Below, piece after piece: positions 42,722 through 54,479 of a DNA stretch of 64,000 nt (the stretch's first letter is position 1; each line of letters opens with the position of its first letter). The notes beneath the pieces were generated by a model. The model searched no databases. It had not been told where the DNA came from and was given only the letters and a program-made list of their open reading frames with translations. The DNA comes from Ligustrum vulgare (taxonomy: Eukaryota; Streptophyta; Magnoliopsida; Lamiales; Oleaceae). A program made the translations under genes and the position numbers. The stretch spans positions 28,657,362 to 28,721,361 of the forward strand of contig OY743170.1 of NCBI GenBank assembly GCA_963555705.1, read 5' to 3'.

Positions 42722-43130
42722 AGTTTAGTCCCTGAAGTTTTAAAGCCTTTCAATTCAGTCCCTATGTTTTAAAATGTCTTAATTCAGCCCTTTCAATTCT
42801 TTTAAAGTTATTTCAAATCAGTCCCTATGTTTTAAAAAGGTTTTATTTCAGTCCTTTTAGTTTTAAACTTATCGATTTCAGCCCTTACGTTTTAAATGAG
42901 TTTTAATCAGCCCTTTCATTTTCAAAATCTATTATTTCAGCCCTATAGTAATATTTATTTGAGCTTCGACCCAACTTTTGAAAATATTAATTTTAGTCCC
43001 TCAACTATCAAAAGTATTAATTTTAATCCCTCAACTTTCAAAGTATCTATTTTAGTCCCTGAACTTTCAAAAGTATTCATTTTAGTCCCTCAACTTTCAA
43101 AACATCAATTTTAGTCCTCAAATTATAATT
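42722..43130. repeat. Degenerate minisatellite of '(t)ttagtccctcaactttcaaa' units
   Basis: About 14 units, irregular 25-32 bp period, with phase-variable spacers. The later units (42990-43120) are more homogeneous than the earlier ones. Confidence 0.8.
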
Positions 43131-43439
43131 TATCATTTTGAACTATATATTCGATATACTAAAGTGACTTATTGGCTAAGACGAAGCGTACGGAGAATTT
43201 AAAGAAATTGAAGTCATTCCCGCTCAACTTTGCACTCGTCGGATTTGAGGTAGACTCGCACTTATTAATTGATTTAAATTATGATTTCATATAAATGTCA
43301 TGTGACTTGTGAAAGTCAATTTTCAAGAAAATTAAGTATGTTTTATGAAAGGTAAATATACCTTATGTTTTTATGAAAAGTAAGTATACCCTATGTTTTT
43401 ACGATAATGTTTTATATGTTTTGGATCATTGCTATGCAC

Positions 43440-43800
43440 ATAAGAATTCTTACCACCTAAGTTCGGTAAAATTCTTGTGTCTCCATAAGTTTATGAGGAT
43501 TTACCACCTAAGTTCGGTAAAATTCCTGTATTTCCATATGTTTATGAGGATTTACCACCTAAGTTCGGTAAAATTCCTGTCGCATATGTTTATGAGGATT
43601 TCGATCCTATCTTATGTTATGATGGAAATGATCCCTATGAATTTCATGAATTATGTTTTGGTATACTTACTGTTATTATGATCTTACTGTTATTATGATT
43701 TTACTGCATAAGAATTCTTGCCACCTAAGTTCGGTAAAGTTCTTGTGTCTCCTTATGTTTATGAGGATTTCAATCCTATCTTATGTTATGCTTTCAAAAG
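43440..43800. repeat. Tandem repeat of 50-60 bp units, 'ccacctaagttcggtaaaattc'
   Basis: Three contiguous units begin at about 43451, 43502 and 43553, each with TTACCACCTAAGTTCGG then TTTATGAGGAT. A fourth unit lies apart at about 43718, followed by the same 'ttt(c)aatcctatcttatgttatg' tail as the third. Copy 1 of this LTR family lacks the array. Confidence 0.85.
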
Positions 43801-44433
43801 AAATTATGCTTGGCATAATTAAAATGTTTTTATAAGTATATGGTTTTCAAAGAGCTGTTTTCAAAGAGCTATTTTCAAAGAGCCTATGATTTGCAAATTA
43901 TGTCCCGTGCTGTAATGCACAATATGAGTTTTATCAAGAGCCGTTTTATAAAGAAGCTCTATCAATGCCCGTTTTTATAAAGAGCCGGGATTTATGTGTT
44001 TAATCATCTTATAAATTAAATTAATTTGCGATGAGTCTACTGAGTATTTCCCCCATGAAATACTCACCCTACTTTTTAACAGTTTTGCAGATTTCGGAGA
44101 TGGTGGCGAGCGATGAATGATGGTGGCAATAATCGTTAAACAGTTGAAAGCTTGACGTTAATGGTTTCCGTATTTTCCAAACAATCGAATAATTTAGAGA
44201 AGTTCATTTATTTGAGAAATTATGACATTGGCAATTTCTTTACAATATTAATGGTTCGATTTACTATTTCAAATGGTTTCATAAATGTTTTCAATTTTAT
44301 CGGCCATTACAGTTTATTTAATGTTGCCAAAAATGAATTTCAATTATTTCTTCCGCAAAAATATTATTCGAAAAATTTAGACAGAAAATGACGTAGTGAA
44401 CCGGGTATACGGAACTCGGGGCGCTACATCCGA

Positions 44434-44543
44434 GGACCACCAAAAAAAAAAAAAAAAATTCGTGTAAAAAATGCAGAATACCATAATCTATTTTTACATT
44501 TCTTTTTAGACTAAAGGTGTAAATTTAATGATGTTGTGGCAGC
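44434..44543. other. Spacer with an A run
   Basis: About 110 bp between a solo LTR and element C, with a poly-A run at about 44442-44458. Confidence 0.5.
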
Positions 44544-44548
44544 CTTTA

Positions 44549-45553
44549 TGATGTGATCCGGACAAGGCATCGAAGGGCAAAGTCGAGCCATCGGCAATAT
44601 GATAGTGATCTACGTACAAAACGGAGTAAGTTCCATGTTGAGGTCGAGTCGAGAAGGGGGACGGATCAAGCCGAATCAAGGGGTCGAAGTAATTTGGGCA
44701 GAAATTCCAATTACGGCCGTAAAGAAGACCTTCACGGCCGTAACACATATATTCACGGCCGTAAATCATGTTATCACGGCCGTAATCAATTGTCGAAGAA
44801 AAAGGAAGAAATTCTGCAGAACGACGCTTACGGCCGTAAGCTTGGAAGTTACGGCCGTAACATTCAAAAAAGGGAAACTTCACGGCCGTAAGAAATTCGT
44901 CACGGCCGTAACTAATATCACAATTTTAATCAGAAAGACCTTTACGGCCATAAGAGGTTTCGTCACGGCCGTAAACAAGCTGCGCCAGATTTTCCGGATT
45001 TTTAATTATTTTATTCCTTTTTTAGTTTTTGGTTATTTTCCTAGTTTAGTATTTTAGTTTAATTAGAAGTCTATTTTGAGTAAATTAGATGCTAGGTTAT
45101 TTTGCTTATTTATATCGCTTTACATTCATTGTAAAAACAGTTAAGTTTAGTTTTGAATATTGAATTTGAGTTGAGAGAGTTTTCTCCAATTAAAAGGTTG
45201 AGGAGTCCCTTTTGTGTTCTTCAAGAACAAATCCGACTTATCAAATATTGTGAAAATATTTGTGGCATTGTACTTATCAAATATTCGAGAGAATATTTGT
45301 GGCGTTTTCCAATTAGAATCTTATCAAGGAAATTGACAAGTCCTTGTGGTGTTTCGAAAATCTTTGATCTCGATTCCGCATCGTCAATTAATTGCGTCGT
45401 GAATCTTGGGTCAAGGTCCTATCGTCAATTTTATCTTTCCAGTATTTTAATTCTTGTTTATTTTCGTGTCAGATCTGATTTAGATCTTTCCTAGGGTTTT
45501 AAATTTCGTTATTCCGCGTTGTTCGACGAGATTCCCCTCCCGGGATCTCGTCA
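44549..45553 (+). repeat. Element C 5' LTR
   Basis: 1005 bp from TGATGTGATCC to GATCTCGTCA. The palindrome cluster is at 44711-44985, with ten sites, one of them ACGGCCATA. Confidence 0.9.
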
Positions 45554-45946
45554 TCTGGTATCAGAGCTTGGATCTATTTCAGATTCTTGCGTTTCTTGAT
45601 TTTTTTTTCGTGTTCTTCGCGTTCTTCGTGTCAGTCATAATTTTCTTCAGTTTGATCCATAAGAGTCAGTCCCAAAAATTCAAAAGCGTTTTTCTTGTTC
45701 GTTTCTTGTCCAAATCCAATTCCCTTTTTTCTGCCATACTTGTAGTCAAATTTTCTGGCAGATTAAAAAAAAAAAAAAATTAGAATTTTCCGAGAATTTT
45801 CAAATTTTTTTACTTTTCGTATCTTCCATAAATTCCTTGATTGTTGATCCTTGGTTTGTTCTTGGGTGAAATTTGAAGGGATTGAGTGTGATACACGAGT
45901 GAAAATAAACACGAGAGGAATTTTTGTTTGTCTTTGAAAGCTAACC

Positions 45947-46825
45947 ATGTCACGCAGGGAAAAATCTCCATCAACAGGTGACCACAAGAATTTTAAACAG
46001 ATGGAGGCCATGAAGGTAAAACTTGAGAGATTGATGGCTAGGATGGAAAGAAGGGAAGCAGAACTTGCTCAATGGGAAAATGAGCAACATCGGGCGGATT
46101 CTAGGGCTAGGAGGCATAAGGGGCGTGAAGCCAATTCTAGAGGTGGAGATGGGGGTGATGAAAAGCCATTGAAGTATAAAGAGACATCAAAACGGGAGAG
46201 TAGTGATCATGTTCATAAAAGGAGGGAGGAACCGACAACCAAAGGTAAAAATAATTTTGATTCCAAACCTCTTAAGGATAAAAATGTTAAGTGCTTTAAA
46301 TGTTTGGAACGAGGTCACATTGCACTTGATTGTCCACGTAAGAAGGTTAGGTGTGATAGTGAAGGGGCTAAAAATGTCGTGGTGAATAAGTCAATTATTG
46401 ATAGGCATGCTCTTAGCTTTAAGCGTAAGGTGAATGTTTTGGAAAATGTGGATGGGCAAAGGGATAATATTTTTCGCACTAGATGCTTAGTGGATGAAAA
46501 AGTTTGTAGCTTGGTGATTGACGGGGGAAGTTGTACTAATGTAGTTAGTACAATGTTGGTGAAAAAATTAGGCTTACCTTTAACGAAACATCCAACGCCT
46601 TACAAATTACAATGGTTGACTGAGTCAGGGGAAGTTAAGGTGAAGAGACAGGCTTTGGTGACATTTTCTTTTGGTGGGTATTCGGATGAGGTAATTTGTG
46701 AGGTGGTGCCAATGCAAATTAGTCATATACTATTGGGGAGACCTTGGCAACATGAAAGGGCTATGCTACACGATGGGTATACGAATAGATACAGCTTGGT
46801 AAAAGGGGGGAAAAGTTTACTCTAA
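45947..46825 (+). pseudogene. gag-pro: Element C truncated Gag plus protease
   Basis: Starts at the ATG at 45947 (MSRREKSPSTGDHK). About 90 residues of coiled-coil-like, Arg/Glu-rich Gag N-terminus are followed directly by the K-E-T-S-K-R-E-S-S-D-H-V segment shared with element B, so the capsid core is missing here too. The zinc knuckle is intact (C-F-K-C, G-H-I-A-L-D-C). The protease has I-D-G-G-S-C-T-N-V and H-I-L-L-G-R-P-W-Q-H-E-R. A single-base loss relative to B in the G/A run near 46808 shifts the frame and ends this ORF at 46825, at a different place from the break in B. Confidence 0.85.
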
Positions 46826-47709
46826 TGCCACTATCTCCAACTGAAGCCTTGAAAGATCAATTGAAGGTAAAAAGTGAGTTTGAGGGGAAAAATAAGAGAG
46901 TTGAGGCCACGACCTCAGAAAAAGGAGAGGGAGTGGAAATTAAAGAAAAAAGAGTTGAGGCCACGACCTCAGAAAAAGGAGAGGGAGTGAAAAATAAAGA
47001 AAAGAGGGTTGAGGTTCAAACTTCAGAAAAAGGAGAGACTGAGTGCAAAAAGCAAAAGAAAAGAGAGTTTACCACAAAAATGAGTCTATTTGCACTTATT
47101 CACGCTAACACACCCCTCCCCAGTTCTTTAAAATCTGTTTTACAGGTACCGAAGTCAAACCATGAGCTTAAAACAGGAAAGAAACTTGTTGGCACAAATG
47201 AACAGCACAAAAATCCGAGAAAGTTGAAGGATAAAAATGGGCAGTCCAAAAGGTTGAAAGCAAGCACGAGGCATAAGCATGATCATCGAGCCCAGAAAAG
47301 CAGAAGGAGTTTGAAAATCCGACAAAAATTGGATTCGAGGTCGAATCCTTTTCAAGAGAGGGAGTATGATGTGATCCGGACAAGGCATCGAAGGGCGAAG
47401 TCGAGCCATCGGCAATATGATAGTGATCTACGTACAAAACGGAGTAAGTTCCATGTTGAGGTCGAGCCGAGAAGGGGGACGGATCAAGCCGAATCAAGGG
47501 GTCGAAGTAATTTGGGCAGAAATTCCAATTACGGCCGTAAAGAAGACCTTCACGGCCGTAACATATATATTCACGGCCGTAAATCATGTTATCACGGCCG
47601 TAATCAATTGTCGAAGAAAAAGGAAGAAATTCTGCAGAACGACGCTTACGGCCGTAAGCTTGGAAGTTACGGCCGTAACATTCAAAAAAGGGAAACTTCA
47701 CGGCCGTAA
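46809..47709 (+). pseudogene. Element C protease C-terminus and LTR-encoded tail
   Basis: Frame of 46825-47709. It includes three V-E-A-T-T-S-E-K-G-E-type repeats, a Lys-rich spacer, L-D-S-R-S-N-P-F-Q-E-R-E and then the start of the 3' LTR at 47367. It continues in frame through most of the palindrome array (Y-G-R-K, H-G-R-N motifs) to a stop at 47709. Unlike B there is no stop before the LTR. Confidence 0.72.
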
Positions 47710-48265
47710 GAAATTCGTCACGGCCGTAACTAATATCACAATTTTAATCAGAAAGACCTTTACGGCCGTAAGAGGTTTCGTCACGACCGTAAACAAGCTG
47801 CGCCAGATTTTCCGGATTTTTAATTATTTTATTCCTTTTTTAGTTTTTGGTTATTTTCCTAGTTTAGTATTTTAATTTAATTAGAAGTCTATTTTGAGTA
47901 AATTAGATGCTAGGTTATTTTGCTTATTTATATCGCTTTACATTCATTGTAAAAACAGTTAAGTTTAGTTTTGAATATTGAATTTGAGTTGAGAGAGTTT
48001 TCTCCAATTAAAAGGTTGAGGAGTCCCTTTTGTGTTCTTCAAGAACAAATCCGACTTATCAAATATTGTGAAAATATTTGTGGCGTTGTACTTATCAAAT
48101 ATTCGCGAGAATATTTGTGACGTTTTCCAATTAGAATCTTATCAAGGAAATTGACAAGTCCTTTGGTGTTTCGAAAACCTTGGATCTCGATTCCGCATCG
48201 TCAATTAATTGCGTCGTGAATCTTGGGTCAAGGTCCTATCATCAATTTTATTTTTCCAGTATTTT
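47367..48265 (+). repeat. Element C 3' LTR, truncated
   Basis: Starts TGATGTGATCC. The palindrome cluster is at 47528-47803, with ten sites, one of them ACGACCGTA. Homology to the 5' LTR ends after CCAGTATTTTA at about 48265. Confidence 0.88.
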
Positions 48266-49285
48266 ATCGTCAATTGTATGTAGTAGTGTTGAGAGTTAAA
48301 AATTGTGTTGGACTGAAGATATTAATATGCGATGACAATGAAAACCAACAAATGAAATGATAAATGTTGTGCACAAGGATTTTTTTAAAATTTCTGATAC
48401 TCTTGATAACATAATATTTATTATTATTTAAATTAATACTGAATTTTCTAAAATTTGTAATACTCTTGATAGCATAATTATAATTATTTAAATTGGCACA
48501 CTTTATTGTTACTTTATATTGATTTTTTCCTATTATTCCATGACAGTACATTATATTTTATAAATAGAATATGTTCGTGCATCGCATTGGTGTGAAACTC
48601 ATTCTCTTAATAATAAAAAAAATATGCACGTCAGGCCTGATTATTAGTATATATTTTTTTTAATATATTTTTGCACAATCATTATGTTGACTTTTCTATT
48701 TTTTCCAAGATGATCAGTCTCTTAAGTCCATGGAGTTGACTTTCACACAACTCTAGGGGTAACTATTTTCTCACAACTTATCAAGGATGAATTCACACAC
48801 CTTCGACGGTAGCTCTCTCCTCCAATGAACTTGCCCACGAACAAACAACATATTGCAATACCGAGAGACATATACTGACAAGAGGTCCACAACTAAATAC
48901 TTTCCATTTTAAAGACAACAACCCAGTCAGAATCAACCATTCCAGATGACCTAAAGTATGCTTGTATGATGAAGATTAACCATAACATATCGTGTGCGCA
49001 TCACACTGATTGACGAATCAAATTTTATTTCAAGAATCATATACCAATTAAAAATTTACTTTTGGTACATTTGCAAGAAAAGGCCAATTTTTTTTTTTTT
49101 TTTCTATTTTTATGAATTATTTTTAATAGTATAAGAATATGCAAAAATATAAGAATGCATAATGAACACATAAAAAAAATATTTACAAGAAAAAATTGGA
49201 TCCTTTTAATGCATCATGCATATGCCCATGATTTTACGCAAATACTCAAATTTAATTGTATCCGAAGCCTTGATGAGCAAATCAG
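48266..49285. other. No gene; AT-rich, one T run
   Basis: Right of element C. Contains the 'gtgcatcgcattgg' phrase at about 48577 and a T run at about 49089-49104. It may hold the unrecognised 3' LTR of the copia relic to the right. Confidence 0.35.
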
Positions 49286-51772
49286 CTAACTCTTAATGTT
49301 TATCTGTTCCATGGTAATCATCCGATTTTCGAAAAACTCTCTAATAAAATGGTATCTGTTATCAATATATTTAGTCCTAGAGTGTTGCACATGATTTTTA
49401 GAGACATTAATAGCATTAGTATTGTCACAAAACATATTAATAAAATCTTGATCAATTCCATAATCTCTGAGCATTTGCTTCATCCAGAATAGTTGAGTAC
49501 AGCCACTATCGAAAGCAATATATTTAGCATCTACAATAGACAAGGATATAGAGTTTCATTTCTTACTTAACCGTACAATAAGATTGTTACCCATGTAGAA
49601 ACATCCTTCAGCAGTGGTTTAATTTTTATCATCCATGTTTCCTACATAGTCTACGTCTATAAATCCTACAAGATGTGAATTAGAGTCACTAGTATACCAT
49701 AAACCAAAATTAGATGTGCTATTAATGTATCGAATGATTGGCTTCACATTATCCAAGTGAGATTCTTTTGGTTTGATTTGATATCGAGCACAATCTACAA
49801 CACTAAAGGCTATGTCAAGTGGCTTGTAGTCAGGTTCAACAGACTGCCTATCATGCTCCGATACAAGATGGAGTTGACTTCCTTGTCCTAGATATAATTA
49901 GTGATATAGCCATGGGAGTCTTGCTAGGCTTGGTGTTCTCAAGCCCGAGCTTCTTCACCAGATTCTTTGCGTACTTAACTTGAGAGATAAAGATCCCTAA
50001 ATAAGCATGTTTGATTTGTAGACCAAAAAAGTAGGTAAGTTCACCAACCATATTCATTTCAAATTTAATTTGTATAAGTGTAACAAACTCCATAGATTTT
50101 AATTTAGAGGTTAAACCAAATACAATATCATCAACACAGATTTGTGCAATAGTCAATCCTAATTTGAGATGTTTGATGAACATTTTTTCTGTTAGCTCCC
50201 ACTCCTTTATATATCTTCTCTAGTAAAAACATTGTTAGATGTTCATACGAGGAATGAGGAGTTTTTTTCAATTTATATAGGGCATTTTTTAGTATGAAGA
50301 TCTACAAACCCCTTCATTCAAGGCATTAATTCCCACATGTTATTTCGCTCAAACTGAGCAAGTACTTATTTTTCGAGTTAAGTAGCTAGTTTCTTTCTAG
50401 TCACCATATCATCTCCCAATTTTGAAACTACGTTATCCAATGGATGTGCCTTTGTATCCAGGTAGGAAGTTGTCTGTTTTTCTATTCATCATTTTCTTTT
50501 GGCTGATTAGAATTTCCAGCAGTTGGTGTAGAGTCACCAAAACCAGATTCTAGAAGTTTTGCTTGACTATAACTGTCTAATTCAGTAGTACGATTATCTT
50601 ATGAAGTTCATCAATAGCTTTTCCCAATCATTCGTGGTAGAAATCTGTATTGTTAGTCTTATAAACATGACAAGTAACTAGAGAGTCTATAACATAACAC
50701 TTATCAACTTAACTAGTCAAATTATCTTTTAGATCTATAACAAACAGTACATTAGTCAAGAGAGGAAGTCATTTAACCATAATAGTGCATACACCTTCAA
50801 TCCTGCTTTGAGCACCATCAACCAAAGGTAACTAATCCATCTGCATAACTTTTATAGTTATTCAGAATGGAACGATTTCCTATCATATGTCTAGAACAAC
50901 CACTGTCAAAATAGCATGAGTTAGGAACAATTGATTTATAAGCAATTTTGACAACATAGCAGTTCAAGTCCCCTTTTTTTTTATCCGAACTTGTTTCGGT
51001 CTAATGCTAGTAGAATCATTTAAGGAACCTGCAGATGAGACACATTTATTAAATATTTGTTGTCTATTAAACCCACCCACTCGATTCTTATTAGATAAAC
51101 AGTGAAGGAAATCATGTCCAAACTTACTACATATAACACATCTCAAAGAATACTGCATTATACCTTTCTTACTTTTGAATCGACACGTGGGTGTCTATTT
51201 GAAAATTTGAATCAGTGTTTTAGTTCTTCTTTTAGGAGTCCACTATAGCTTTGACTGCAAAGTTTGAAGTTACACTTTATTTCTCAAGTAAGACTACTGA
51301 AAGAGGTTCATTTGACAAACTCTAACTGTTTAATCACCATTTATTTTCCCTTTCCTTCATATCCTAAGCCCTTTTTAATATTTGATACTCTTCCATAACT
51401 TAGAACGACTCTTAGACGTGTGGTGCCAATTGTCAGTTGCTTAACCCTTTTCGTGTAAAAGTTCTATGACTTAACTCTCCATTTCCTTCGAAAGTTTTAG
51501 AAATCCAACTAGCATTAATTAGTAAAATCAAACAAATTAACCCATTCTTATGCTTCTCTCTCTATTTCATTTTCAACTATAATGGATTCTTTATAACAAT
51601 AGACAATGGAATGCCAAACTTTTTCATTGAAGGACTGGGTATGAACATGCACCCAAATTTCCCAATAAAATTAGTTAGTTACTCCAGTCTAGAACATGAG
51701 GTCTAAAAGGTACTTCATCCATATCTAGCTATCACACTTTTTAAAAGTCTTCCAACTCTGATACCAAGTTAA
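49286..51772 (-). pseudogene. Ty1/copia gag-pol relic
   Basis: On the - strand from right to left: a primer site TGGTATCAGAG at about 51768-51758; a Gag zinc knuckle C-V-I-C-S-K-F-G-H-D-F-L-H-C (frame 51158-50964); RT fragments with Y-E-H-L-T-M-F-L-L-E-K near 50265-50230 and V-D-D-I-V-F-G in the 110-codon frame 50183-49851, which goes on to F-G-L-Q-I-K and G-I-F-I-S-Q-V-K-Y-A-K; RNase H in 49543-49286 with S-V-D-A-K-Y-I-A, F-C-D-N-T-N-A-I and H-S-R-T-K-Y-I-D. RT before RNase H with a V-D-D-I-x-F-G motif is copia, most like the Sirevirus lineage. Protease and most of integrase are deleted. Confidence 0.88.
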
Positions 51773-52385
51773 AATATATACTAACCTATATAAATTAAAA
51801 CGAATTTTAGTTTTATTTATTAAAACACTGAATAGACAGAAATCAGTATATGCGATCACATGTTTTTAAGAATTCTCTCACTAGTTTTTTTCTTTGTGAT
51901 TTTGAAAAATCAATAAAGAATAATCTAAGGGTCTAAGAACATAGTCTCATTTTCTTCTTCGTTTGACTTGTTGATGAAGTGGAATCAACCTTCCTAGTAA
52001 CTTTATTGACACTTTCCTATTGTAATTGGTTGCAACCACTCCTTGATCTAAGAACACTGACTCTTAATTTTACGACATCGATTAAATTATTGGATTGTAC
52101 ACTAACTGCACATTGGTTTTGTGTTCTTCAATGTTTTTAATGAAATATTAGCTTCGAAAATTTTCAAAGAAGCATGACATTCTGCCTTGTTATGGGTAGT
52201 CGATCGGAGATGATGACCGTGAATAACAAATCGATGGAAGGTTGTGAACTTCTACAGCTAGAACGTGAGAAAAATATTTTCCAAAGCGTTAATCCTTTTC
52301 GTGATTCATTAATTTAACTTATGAATCAAGAAATTTACAAGTAATTATGAATTATTTTCTTGCCTAAAGATCTGCAATTAATTTA
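51773..52385 (-). repeat. Probable 5' LTR remnant of the copia relic
   Basis: Adjoins the primer site at 51768 on the - strand, so it should be LTR. No clean outer end was found. It borders an ATT microsatellite. Confidence 0.4.
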
Positions 52386-52388
52386 ATC

Positions 52389-52467
<79 letters not shown>
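52389..52467. repeat. (ATT)n microsatellite, about 26 repeats
   Basis: Uninterrupted trinucleotide run of about 79 bp. Confidence 0.95.
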
Positions 52468-52539
52468 CGATTTAACTAATCTGAAAACATCTTGAATGGT
52501 AAGAGATCAATTTAAACATGAACTATAATAAATATCGGA

Positions 52540-53745
52540 AGAAGTATATCATGTCATATATGGAATATAATATGGATTGGCATCTCACAGATTTCACATG
52601 AACTTACCATAAATGGTTATGCACAGAATTTTTGTACGTGATTAGTACTAACTATCGTCCAGTATATTTAATCTCTTTTCTCTTCTCAATTTTGATCATT
52701 AAAAATAAAACAGTAAATTAAGTAAGCTGTTAGGTTTTGATGTGATTGGGACAAGTCAAAATTAGAGTCAAAGTATTTTAGTTGAGTTAGTTGAGTATTT
52801 AGGCTCCAAGAGATCAAAGTAGTGTTCAAAAAAACTTGGTATGCAATTTGAAGTGAAAGGATACCAAAAAACTCACAAAGATTATGTTTCAGATTCTCAG
52901 TTACAAGTTTCGACCTTGTTTTTGTGTAGCAAATGTTTGAATTTGGAAATCTAAATAATTGTAGCCCTTTGAGTTAGTTTTCAACGCACTTTGAATTATC
53001 TCATTTAGATATCAGGAGAGAGAGTTTTGACAGAATACTGACTACTGCTCTTTGTTTGCAGGATTACCAATCGAGCAGGTTTAGCAGTAACAGGGGTGCT
53101 CTATTCATGCCCGAGCGTCCGAGATAATAAATATAGCAAGAAAGTGTATGAAGTTATATATGGAACGTAATATGGATTGGCATCTCCCAGATTTCGCATG
53201 AACTTCACAAATGGTCATGCATAGAATTTTAGTACACGAATAGTACTAACTACTGGCTAGTACCAGTATCCTCTTTTCCCTACACAATTTTGATCATTAG
53301 AATAAAATAGTAAAATAAGTAAGCTCTTAGGTTTTGATATAATTGGAAATCCCATGAACAAAATGGCTCATTCATAAAGTCAAAATTAGAGTCAAAGTAT
53401 TGTAGTTAAGTTAGTTGATTATTTTGGCTCAAAAATATAAAAGTAGTGTTCAAAAAGACTTGGGATGCAATTATAAGTGGACGAAGATTAAAAAAACTCA
53501 CAAAGATTATGTTTCAGATTCTCAGATTCAAGTTTAGACCCAGTTTTCACATAGCGGATGTTCGAATTTGGAAATCTAGAAAAATTGTAGTCCTTTGAGT
53601 TAGTTTTTCAACGCATTTTGAATTACCTCAATCGGATATCAGGAGATAAAGCTCTAAAAAAAAATAACGAATGCTCATTGTCTGGGGGATCCGCTCGAGC
53701 AGGTTTAGCGGTACTAGGGGTGCTCTACTTGCGCCCGAGCACCCA
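52540..53745 (+). repeat. Direct duplication of about 600 bp across an LTR start
   Basis: 52540-53126 and 53144-53745 are colinear diverged copies. Both contain 'atatggattggcatctc', 'ttttgatcatta', 'gt(g/c)ttaggttttgat'-like, 'caaagattatgtttcagattctcag' and 'gagcaggtttagc(a/g)gta'. The copied segment includes sequence on both sides of the TTAGGTTTTGAT that looks like the LTR start, so it is a genomic duplication and not simply two LTRs. Confidence 0.85.
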
Positions 53746-54436
53746 TTTCATGTGGAAAATCATACTTTTTGATTTTCAACCTTTTTACAATATCATATGA
53801 CTTCAAGCACTTTATATTAAATACCAACTCTATTTTTTGATCATTATATTTTATAAGATAACATCCTACCAATATACTGATCAATTCTTTGATTGTAGAA
53901 GATCAATCACAACAATTTCTTGAATTTAAATTCAAGAATTTCAATCATAAAATACATAACCTAAAACCCTATACTAATAAAGTCTTCAGAGTTTTGAAGT
54001 TGGGAAGAGGTTGTGCGAGTTCTTGTTGAAGAAGAAGGATGCTTGTTCTTGAAAATCGACAGATAGAGAAAGGAGACCAAAATTGCTAAGAGGTGCAGAA
54101 AGCACAATAGAAGATGGTCTTTGGTAATCTACAGGTTGGGGGGTCAAAGTATATACTAAGGGTTAGTAGTGCCTAAAACAATTTCTGTAAGTCCAATATT
54201 TTCTAGTAGATTCATTACTAGAACGTTTTCCAGAAGGTAGTTCTTGTTAGGTGTTCTTCAAGATTTTTTCTTTTGTTACCAATTTTGGTATTATTTACTT
54301 TATTGCTACTTTTGATTGATTAATTGCTTGATTGCTATACAATTTAATTGACTGGGTCTCATTTAGATTTAAATCAATTTATAATTTTGCATATAACATT
54401 TATTCGTCCCCTCTAGGTGTAGTTGGATCAACATAG
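52729..54436 (+). repeat. Copia (Sirevirus-like) 5' LTR, internally duplicated
   Basis: Begins TGTTAGGTTTTGAT at about 52729 and ends TTGGATCAACA at about 54436. A degenerate primer site 'ttattagagcc' lies at about 54453 after a short spacer. GC-richer 'gctcgagcaggtttagcgg' and 'gcccgagc' phrases (53690-53750) recur in the duplicated part. Length includes the 600-bp duplication. Confidence 0.55.
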
Positions 54437-54479
54437 GTTATTTCAAGTGTTATTAGAGCCTAAATTCGACCGTTGATCC

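Larger units (their letters stand above)
40706..44428 (+). mobile_element. Solo LTR, same family (copy 2), 3.7 kb
   Basis: Starts TATAGCGACCCAG (first bases changed from TGTAGCG) and ends GGGGCGCTACA, flanked by TCCGA at 40701-40705 and 44429-44433. It is homologous to 33335-35771 along its length: early TCTCAAAATTTATTTATTCTC block, C/A-rich middle, AGTCCCT array, GATGAGTCTACTGAGTATTT block and the end. It is longer because of expanded repeats (43440-43800) and a larger C-rich region. No coding domain. Very large solo LTRs like this point to a giant Ty3/gypsy family. Confidence 0.85.
44549..48265 (+). mobile_element. Element C: gag-protease-only LTR retrotransposon, 3' end truncated
   Basis: 5' LTR 44549-45553, perfect primer site TGGTATCAGAGC at 45556-45567, coding region 45947-47366, purine tract about 47355-47364, 3' LTR from 47367. 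The 3' LTR follows the 5' LTR closely until about 48265 and then lacks roughly the last 100 bp. CTTTA precedes the 5' LTR but is not found after the break, consistent with a deletion. Sister of element B, with the same missing capsid core and missing RT/integrase. Confidence 0.92.

Noticed and set aside
47168..47701. 177-codon - strand ORF opposite element C
   Set aside because: It is the shadow of the gag-protease tail and the palindrome array; palindromes keep both strands open.
37297..48590. Helitron ends marked by the GTGCATCGCA phrase
   Set aside because: Only a short shared phrase; no TC start, CTRR end or hairpin could be placed.
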